Under the pieces are notes generated by a model. It was not told where the DNA came from. It saw only the letters and a program-made list of their open reading frames with translations, and made no database searches. A DNA stretch of 64,000 nucleotides from Durusdinium trenchii (lineage: Eukaryota; Sar; Dinophyceae; Suessiales; Symbiodiniaceae): the NCBI GenBank assembly GCA_963970005.1, contig CAXAMN010001381.1:174452-238451 (forward strand), written 5' to 3'. The translations under genes and the position numbers were made by a program. This document shows, piece by piece, positions 57,009 to 64,000 of this stretch; within the stretch, counting starts at the first letter, position 1; each line of letters begins with the position of its first letter.

Positions 57009-57381
57009 GACCTCACGCTCGTCATCGACAACAAAGCGGAGAAGGTCACCGCCCAGGTCGGCCAGTGGCGACTGAAGTCGCCATCGGGGAAACTTGCGCT
57101 TCCAGTCCCCTTTCCTTTTACAGGTCTTTTGGAATTACATTTTGGGCGTGGTTATCAAGAATTCTGCCATTTTGGTTGTGGTTGCCTCGAAAAAAGAGGG
57201 AACTGGAAGGAGTACTTATGACCAGCATATCAAAATGAACTGGTGGTTTGCACCTGTTGGGCCTTGTTATGGGGGTCAGGTGATTGGCTGTGGCAGGCGA
57301 CTGCGCGACTACGGAGCGAACAGTCTACTGTTGCAACGAGTTGAACATATGGGGGATATCCGGCATGAGAACTCTGACTAG
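57009..57381 (+). CDS. two-exon candidate with membrane-like helix
   Basis: After AAAACCAG the frame from 57009 reads DLTLVIDNKAEKVTAQ, where GCCCAG|GTCGGC could be the donor at 57057. An acceptor with a pyrimidine tract (CCCCTTTCCTTTTACAG) precedes 57121. From there the frame reads VFWNYILGVVIKNSAILVVV, a hydrophobic segment, then ASKKEGTGRSTYDQHIKMNW and ends ...HMGDIRHENSD at 57379. The two pieces join in phase with a 64-nt intron. Alternatively the first exon reads through to about 57095 (GQWRLKSPSGK). No family is recognised. Confidence 0.35.
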
Positions 57382-57734
57382 TTGATGTAGGAGATGCACA
57401 GGCACAAACCTTTTGTCTTTGATTGACTTTGTTGGCTTATGAAAAGAATTAAAAACACATGCTAACATTTGTGAGGTTGATCTGAAGAAGAATGGCAACC
57501 TGGCTCTTCAGCTACACTCGAGGACCATTTCTCCCCAATAAAGAGCTCACAAAAACAGATCCCTGAACACGCGCATACACTGTGTACAACATAGTACAAC
57601 TATACAAAACATGGGTGCATATATAGAGCCATATATACATATGGAGAGCCCCTGGCTCTGGCTGGGTAGACTGGTCTATTGTCCGAACCTTCCCAGGGGT
57701 CGGGACGCCGGTCGGGAGGTCTCCCTATGTTCAT

Positions 57735-57905
57735 ACACAACCCATATAGTGCCATAGTATAGTGACAGTATACCAGGACTATACCAGGACCTGGTATACC
57801 AATGCCTGGTAAACCCTATTTTCACAACCCATATNNNNNNNNNNGACCTGGTATACCAATGCCTGGTAAACCCTATTTTCACAACCCATATAGTGCCATA
57901 TACCA
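57735..57905. repeat. tandem-repeat region broken by a gap
   Basis: 57788-57834 and 57845-57891 are identical over 47 bp and directly flank ten N (57835-57844). Part of the unit (ACAACCCATATAGTGCCATA) occurs again at about 57738. This looks like a tandem repeat that the assembler could not close. Confidence 0.9.
57835..57844. other. assembly gap (10 N)
   Basis: Ten N between identical flanks. The true gap may be zero or may hide more repeat units. Confidence 0.95.
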
Positions 57906-58182
57906 GGATCTTCAGGACCTGCGACCGGAACGAGATCCGCTCGTGGGTTCCTCCGTGTTCCGATCCGGTCGGGCCTCGAGTCTCCGATCCGAGGTCATAA
58001 ACGGTCCAGGTCCTGGTACATGAAATCTACAAAATATAATATAACTATATATATATATATACAATTAATATGCTATACAACAAGCATACTATACTATAAT
58101 ATACAAAATATGCCATACTATGCTATAATACACTATATAATAAATATATGTCGATGTCTATGCATTCCCGCGTTTCAAGCAG

Positions 58183-58346
58183 CCTTTCGAGCCAGCGCAG
58201 GCCCTCGAGCCAGCGCCGGCGCCGGCGGAAGCCTCCGAGGACGAGGCGGAAGCGTCGAGCCCTCCACCGGCGGCGGCTCCCTCGGAGAGCTCAGGAGCCT
58301 CGGAGGAGGACTGCCTACGCCACCGCGGGTTGAACGGATTTGGGAG
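58183..58346 (+). CDS. exon candidate, Pro/Ala/Glu-rich linker
   Basis: An AT-rich stretch ends in TTTCAAGCAG before 58183, and GAG|GTTAGT follows 58346. The frame starting at 58183 reads PFEPAQALEPAPAPAEASED, then EAEASSPPPAAAPSESSGAS and EEDCLRHRGLNGFGR, a typical disordered acidic linker. The other two plus frames give Arg-rich or Gly-rich low complexity, and the minus frame is Ser/Ala-rich, so this frame is preferred but not proven. It sits just upstream of the reverse-transcriptase pseudogene, which could have inserted in the following intron. Confidence 0.35.
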
Positions 58347-58354
58347 GTTAGTTT

Positions 58355-60230
58355 TCATTTCGTGTGGTCGTCCTCGTGTTGCGTTTCATCTGCAGAAGTA
58401 GAGGAATTTACAGGACCTAAATCTGTCAATAGACGATTAGGTTTCATTCGTATGCGGAAGCGGCTTGCTTATGTGCTTGTTTCTGGATTCATTGCTTTTG
58501 AGCAAACAAGACATTTTTTTAAAAAATCAAGATGTCAGATATCCGAGTCAGTCAAAGCTAAAGTTCGCACAATTTGGGCGACTACATTGCATGTACTTTG
58601 CAATCAGCTGCGCTGGATCCAACCCATTTATGCTTATTTGGCTACGGTTTCAACTTCAACTACTTTTAGTATGAATATACAGCAGACATCCACTGAGGTT
58701 CAGACTTTGTTAGAACCTGAGTACAATGAAGGTGTCAAGACGCTTATCCAAACAGATTTTGCACAATTTGACACTGGAGGGATCCGTGAGACAGAATTTC
58801 CTCGCGGAACTAGGAATGTCTACTATAGAGGAGTTCAACCTTGGGAGCAGATCGCGGCATTCAATGTGATGCTCTTTCCGTACCTACGCTTCTTGGGCAG
58901 AAAATAAAATACATTGGAAGCAGCAAGCTTTGTCGCATTGGTACTTGGAGGTATATTTCATTCACTTCAAGATTATGATACTTTGTTCGAAATCACTGGC
59001 CTTGTCGCTTCTGGCGATGGCTTTACCTACATTATGGACACTATTCTTCAGAGAATTCGGTGGACTATTCTCATCAATTTTCAACATCTTATCCTCGCAG
59101 ATCTATTGTTGGAGGAGATGATGGTATTCATCGAGTCTTATTCTATTCAGAGTTTCGCTCTGATATTTATGATTTGACGATGGCAGTGCTTGGAACAAGC
59201 CCGATGCATCCGCCAAAATCCAAGATATTCACAAGCTTGTATCTTTGTTGCCTTTGGCATTCCAGCTTGTGTTGCAAGAATGTTTGTCAAGACGTACCAG
59301 GGACTCCACAAACACATGGCCTCCCGAAGCTGGACATCCCCCATTGCGACAACACATGCCAATGGAGTTGCCCACACCTATTCCCTGTCCATTTTGGCAA
59401 TGAATGTGTACAGTAAGGTGTGGCTTCACTTGCTGGAGCACCTTCCTGGCATCATGATCCGCGCTTACATTGACGACGCCTACCTTTGGCGTCGTCTCCA
59501 ACATGCACAATCCTTGCAAGTTGCGTTGCAAGTCACCGAAGTTTGGGACCAATTTTCAGTGCCAGAAGCTGAACGTCTCAAAGTCATCCATGTGGCGCAA
59601 TTCATGCTACTGGTCGAAAGCAATTGAAAAAATCTGCAGTTCCCTATTCCAAGCCTGTTTCCGAGCGCATCAGAGAGTACATATTTGTTTCGGACTGCCT
59701 CTCAGCCGTCCAACAGGAAATCCTTCTTGCAAACGTTGGCAAAGATTGGCTGGCGCCTCCATAGTGGTACAGATTTGGGGACTTGGTTTCGCAGCAAAGA
59801 AGTCTTCACCCAGAACCTTTCCAGGTTGATTGGATCGCAGGACACCAGTTGGAAAACATCCCAGACGAGTATTTGACCCCAGATCTTGCTGCTTCATGCC
59901 GCACTATCATACAACACATCGTCAACAATCGTAAAGCTGATCGAGTATAGCCACAACGTTTGCGTCTCGGATCACTCCTGTCTTCACTGACGTTTTTCGC
60001 CGCGTCGGTGAAGCGGTATTGGACCACCAGAGGTGGCTCACACAGTTGAACATGCGAATGCTGGAGGACCTGCTGAGGTGCCTGATGATCTCACTGTTGC
60101 TCAAGGCTGTGCCTCGCATCCACAACTTCATTGGGCCACACCCGCACGTTGCTTCTTGTGGAGCCCCAAAATTCCAAGAGGGCTACCACCACCAAAGATC
60201 TGGAGAAGAGTAAAGCAGACCTGTACGACA
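58355..60230 (+). pseudogene. decayed non-LTR-type reverse transcriptase
   Basis: From about 58355 to 59627 one frame runs for over 420 codons with only two nonsense codons (TAA at 58905, TGA at 59175). Near its end it carries reverse-transcriptase landmarks: ACVARMFVKTYQGLHKHMAS (thumb-side of motif A/B), NGVAHTYSLSILAMN (59361-59405, the GxxQGxxLS box with QG lost), and MIRAYIDDAYLW (the xxDD catalytic box, aspartates at 59472-59477). A later LNVSKSSMW matches the following conserved strand but lies in another frame. After a frame change near 59600 the coding sense continues (VSERIREYIFVSDCLSAV; IPDEYLTPDLAASCRTIIQH). The upstream 180 codons match no domain I know. Non-functional by stops, frameshift and lost QG. 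Confidence 0.75.
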
Positions 60231-60239
60231 GTCTGTGAA

Positions 60240-61500
60240 TCCTACAATCGCTTCGCTGGAAGGTGCATGACAAAGAATCCATCAGTTTATGCGAGCTGGC
60301 GGTCGCCTTTCATGCAAGTGGCGGAGAATAGAAGGTGACCACCAAAGCCTTGTGACTTTTCGAGATTTGTATACAGTTGTTCGTGAGGCTATGCTCGCGC
60401 TGAGTACGAACCCAGATGTACAGCCTTTTCCTGGGCCTTTCAACTCCACACGACCAAGAGCATGTGGACGCATTTTACCACAGGGCTGTGTTGAACACGC
60501 CACGCCCCACATTGCCCCCGAGGGCGTTTTACTTTTGGTTCGTCTGTTTGGTGCAGGGGCGGATCGACGACTGGTCGTTTCCGATCGCTGAACGGTGATC
60601 ATGTGTATGTGAGTGTTTGCATGTTTCACGGGGACTATATGTGTGTCTGGGCCATTGTGTCCGGTAAACCATCGACGCGTGTCCGATGAGAGTGGTAGTA
60701 AAACATTGTAAAGCATTCAAAGCTGTTTGGGTTGGCATCCGATCGCCAGGAGGAGGAGGACTTGCCTCAGATTCTGATTCCAGAGGTCCTCGAGGTAGGG
60801 CGCGGCGGCAAGGGTTCCGGGAACAGGCAATTTGTGCAAAAAAATTGTACCTCGAGTGGCATAAAGGTATTGTATTTCATGGCAAGACGAAGATCCTATA
60901 TGTGAATTCATTTGGCATCACAATCAGATGCAGAAGAAAAACATGACTTAAAATCATCCATGCAATTAACTATATACTGTATGCTGTATATGCCCTGCCA
61001 TTGTGACGTTGGTCAGCACTTGGGAATTCTATCAAAGTCAAAGTTTCAGAGATCTTCAGCACATCGACGTTGCTTTCACTAGAACACAACAAGCAAACAA
61101 ACATGGCTGCAAATTCTGATGATCATGCCTTCTACTTCCCCAAAAACAAATGGCAATTGATTGCCAGCTGACACGACGGAAACCAGGCGAAAAAATCCCT
61201 ATGGACCCAAGTAGTTTCTCAGAAGGTGCTTAAACCTACATAACAGTGTCTCCAATCACCTTCTGAGAAGGCACTTGGATCCCTGAGGTCTATTATCGTT
61301 GTTGTTGATTTCTCTCAACTGTCAGGGTTTCGTATTCTCTTCACTTCAGAATATAGCATGCACTCGGCCCACTCCACATGAAACGCTGGGTACAAGTTCC
61401 TATGCAGTAGGCACCATGTGAATAGCGAATAGCAGAAGGGTTCTTACAGCTTAACTGTTGGTAAGGCTGCAAGATTTGTTCAAAAATCCCTTTGCCAGTA
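60240..61500. other. coding-like scraps, no clear gene
   Basis: 60289-60598 is open in two plus frames (one reads PRAFYFWFVCLVQGRIDDWS) and may be the tail of the retroelement. 60780-60835 is a GC-rich spot. The rest is ordinary sequence. Confidence 0.3.
61215..61267. repeat. 12-bp inverted repeat
   Basis: TCTCAGAAGGTG and CACCTTCTGAGA are perfect complements separated by 29 bp. The second arm contains CCTTCTGAGAAGG, itself a palindrome around a central G, related to the hairpin at 42584. Confidence 0.75.
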
Positions 61501-61522
61501 GTGGACTCCTCATAAGCCATTT

Positions 61523-61750
61523 GTGTTCCACCTACACTGGCCAAGATGCGAGAAAAAAGACCTCCTGCGGATGTGGATCCTGTACTCCTTCCACTCACCG
61601 CTTTTCGCATCCCCAGACAGCGCCGAAGAAGCCCACGGAGAGAGAGAGCCCGAGCCGCAGCCGTATGGCCAGCGAGTCTCAGGCGGGTCGCGCACTGCAA
61701 GGGCACTGAACATAAGGTGTTGGGCTATGGGCTATGGGCTTTGTAAATGA
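61523..61750 (+). CDS. 75-codon frame, exon-like, unknown
   Basis: Reads CEKKDLLRMWILYSFHSPLF, then ASPDSAEEAHGEREPEPQPY and GQRVSGGSRTARALN. GC-rich at 61590-61700, with an ACTGCAAG|GGCACT edge. The minus strand is also open (61341-61713). No family is recognised. Confidence 0.25.
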   Translation: MFHLHWPRCEKKDLLRMWILYSFHSPLFASPDSAEEAHGEREPEPQPYGQRVSGGSRTARALNIRCWAMGYGLCK

Positions 61751-61938
61751 TTATAGATCTCATGAGTCAACCATGTGTATCATCATGGTAAAACACATTA
61801 AAACACTATCCTTAGGGTGGATCCGATTGAACAGTTTGTCATTTCTTTTGAGAAAGCTCTTTGCAAAATGCATCATCATCCACTGTTACCGATAATGGGT
61901 CGCCAAGAAGGCAACCCTAATCAGCTCAAAAATAAATT

Positions 61939-62470
61939 TTGTGGAACTCGCTTGCACCGTTTGCGGACGGGGCCGGGCTTAATTACCCGTTGCGCATGTG
62001 TGATGTGTCTAAATTAGTTGTCTACCTCCACAAGAAAGTTCAATCAGCACGCTGCACGAGCATTCTTGCATCATCCTGCTCTGAAAATAATCCATTATAT
62101 TTATTGACTCTAAAAGAAGAAGAAGACCTGCTCCAACGATTCTTGGTCTCAGGGAGTTTGGCATCACTCTTCCAAGAGGTGAAGACAATGTGCACAGGAG
62201 GTGCGCTTTGACATGGCCGTGCTGCGCAACCGAGAAAAAACATTTGCTTCGCTCCTCAATGCGCCCCCCAGGCGGTCGTGAACGTGTTCGCCCCGCTCTC
62301 CCCGACAGCCGCAAAAGCTCCAGGAGATCACCCGGAACATTGCTACTCCAGCTCTACAGCAACCGAAGCGAATCAACCGACGAGCTCATGAACGGGAACC
62401 CAAACTGCTCGAGCACCGTGTCACAGATTGTCACGGTCTGACGCCAATCCCACCAAAAAGATTAACATCC
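61939..62470 (+). pseudogene. broken coding-like sequence, unknown
   Basis: The frame 61939-62211 reads LVVYLHKKVQSARCTSILAS and LKEEEDLLQRFLVSGSLASL. Another frame then reads CAQEVRFDMAVLRNREKTFA, SLLNAPPRRS, meets a stop near 62279, and continues PQKLQEITRNIATPALQQPK. Coherent coding sense in shifting frames suggests a fossil coding sequence, perhaps retroelement-derived, or several exons. No domain is recognised. Confidence 0.25.
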
Positions 62471-62519
62471 TATAATTGCTATATATTCCTATTATCCCAG
62501 ACGCTCCGTGCAGCTAACC

Positions 62520-63140
62520 CATTTTTACCAGTTTGAGTGGGAATGTTTGGTCACATAGATCGGTGTTTGGACCGCTCCAGGTCTTCCAAGGCGCGAGTTT
62601 GAATCTCCGCCAGGCCAAGCCAAGCTTTGGCGCCACACCCGAGTCTCCGAGTAAGGCATCCAGGCGCGGGGACTCTGGGGTGGCCGAAGATTCCACACTG
62701 AGAGTAGTTGGAAGAGTGCCTTGAAGTTTGTTTTCGCTTTGGAGGGACCTAAGACCACACAGGTTTGGCAGCTGTTTGGGGAATGTAGGAAAGTTGGGGA
62801 AGCCAATGACTACTTCGGGTGTCTCCAAACCATGGTCAAAAACAACCCTTGTACTGCATCGTTAAATACACGCCTGTCACACCTGAATCATTCTTGGGGC
62901 ATGTTTGCTTTGTTTGGGAGCCGCTTTAGTCCTGTTTTGAACCATCTCCATGCAAATCTTTGCTTGCCCAGAGGCAGTAGGTAAATGTGTTTTTGGTTGG
63001 AGATCAATATACAAGGCTGTACTATGCTGTACTATATTCCATTCATTCCATTTACGAGCTGGATGGTTTGATCTTTGGGGTTTTCACCTATTCCATGTAC
63101 AAACCACTGTGGCTTTCAGCCAACCGTTTTGCGGCTCTAA
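62520..63140. other. no recognisable gene
   Basis: Overlapping plus and minus frames at 62514-62828 over a GC-leaning patch, nothing decisive. Confidence 0.35.
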
Positions 63141-63169
63141 CCTGTTCCAGTGTACCGGTCCCTCTCATC

Positions 63170-63300
63170 GTCAGGCCGAAGACGGTCAAGCTGCCGGCTG
63201 GGACCGAGCGCGCACGGGGCGCGCGTGCACGCGGTCGACCCGGAGCGCCCGTTTGGGACGTGGGGCGAACAGCATCGGACTTCGGCAAGACAGGCATCCA
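63170..63300 (+). CDS. GC-rich exon-like patch
   Basis: Two plus frames (VRPKTVKLPAGTERARGARA and GARVHAVDPERPFGTWGEQH) and the minus frame 63088-63336 are open. An exon is likely by composition alone. The frame cannot be decided. Confidence 0.25.
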
Positions 63301-63309
63301 CTTCCCTCC

Positions 63310-63880
63310 CTCCCTTTCATATTTGGATATATGCAAAGCTCCACTGCCTCAATCGATTTGGCACCATGCTGTTGAGGTATGTTGAGGTCCTCCGTACGTC
63401 CACTCCCATGGATCGAGTTCGCATGCTCAGGTCGAGCCATTGCCTGTGGCCAGCAAGGCACGGGGGAGGAGAACCGACTCATGTGCCGATGGATCTCATA
63501 ACGCTGGGCCCTAAAATTGAAAGGGTGGGACCTCTTCTCTCAAGGATTTGGCCTGTCCCTGCTTATTCAATCATGACGTGATCTATCAGCCTTTCATGGC
63601 TGGCTTTTCCACGGTCAGTCCAATCTGAACGATTCACATGAAAACTGGATCAAACCTGGAAAAAGCATGAGGGATGGTGATGGAGATTCAGGCTGTAGGA
63701 TCTGGAAGTAGGACCTTGAAGCTACCCCTTTACCGCATGTGGTTTTTATGGTGGAAGAAATATGTATTTGCAACTCGACTTGGACGGTGGTGAAAACATG
63801 TGATGTCACAGTGACCAAGTGATGGATCGATCTTTCAGCGCTTCTCGGATTTGGGGCCCTGTGTCATCTGTGTCATGGAC
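63310..63880. other. no recognisable gene
   Basis: Short frames only. Confidence 0.4.
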
Positions 63881-63889
63881 CCAACTCCT

Positions 63890-64000
63890 TCTGCCCGCAT
63901 CCGCATCCGCGACCTGAGGCGGAAGGCCTCGTCACTCCCAACTGGTCGGGACTGGAGGCGCGAGAGCTTCACGCGAACGGTCCCCCCGCCTCCAAGCTAG
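63890..64000 (+). CDS. GC-rich exon-like patch at window end
   Basis: Open in two plus frames up to the window edge: ARIRIRDLRRKASSLPTGRD ending in a stop at the last base, or EAEGLVTPNWSGLEARELHA which runs out of the window. Truncated by the window, identity unknown. Confidence 0.25.
   Translation, partial: SARIRIRDLRRKASSLPTGRDWRRESFTRTVPPPPS

Noticed and set aside
57788..57891. Two identical 47-bp repeats with a 10-bp spacer as a possible CRISPR-like unit
   Set aside because: The spacer is N, only two copies flank it, and the context is eukaryotic. It is an assembly gap in a tandem repeat.
58183..58346. Arg-rich 61-codon frame from 58148 as a basic DNA-binding protein
   Set aside because: It is an alternative frame of a GC-rich segment. 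The Pro/Ala/Glu frame with matching splice borders is more convincing.

Overview
The window looks like nuclear DNA of a eukaryote with long, intron-rich, repeat-laden chromosomes. I see no bacterial-style gene organisation: no operons, no ribosome binding sites, and no reading frame of convincing gene length apart from decayed retroelements. Mid-range base composition, short GC-rich exon-like patches set in plain sequence, many diverged dispersed repeats, and a Ty1/copia remnant whose RNase H end reads like the copia elements known from dinoflagellates together suggest a dinoflagellate (for example a Symbiodiniaceae-type alga). This is inference; no dinoflagellate spliced-leader sequence was found. 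Two 10-N runs (38562-38571, 57835-57844) show that this is a scaffold.

Layout. 1-1.1 kb: degenerate direct repeats and a seven-unit 63-bp tandem array. 1.7-2.1 kb: GC-rich exon-like patch. 2.4-4.9 kb: nest of dispersed repeats, including a ~240-bp-arm inverted repeat and a short motif present in many copies in both orientations. 9-11 kb: exon-like patches, one (10608-10721) with good splice signals. 13.3-14.8 kb: broken Ty1/copia RT-RNase H. 15.5-15.7 kb: a minus-strand exon candidate with a strong acceptor and an EF-hand-like stretch. 17.7-24.3 kb: several plus-strand exon candidates, two of which (19924-20006 and 20118-20159) join in frame. 24.4-30.8 kb: a zone of old diverged duplications. 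31-33.4 kb: three exon candidates. 36.5-37.4 kb: opposed reading frames. 38.3-39.1 kb: second copy of the 3.7-kb repeat family, an assembly gap and a MITE-like inverted-repeat element. 40-56 kb: mostly unexplained sequence with scattered GC-rich patches. 57-58.4 kb: exon candidates. 58.4-60.2 kb: long pseudogene of a non-LTR-type reverse transcriptase. 60.2-64 kb: more GC-rich coding-like patches.

No complete gene could be assembled and no product named with confidence. The secure items are the two retroelement remnants and the repeat structures. The exon candidates are hypotheses based on acceptor/donor signals plus protein-like translation; many GC-rich patches are open in several frames on both strands, which limits strand and frame assignment. 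I found no clear new functional system. The best structural candidates are the nested inverted-repeat element at 38.7 kb and the inverted-repeat/short-motif family at 3.7-4.8 kb.
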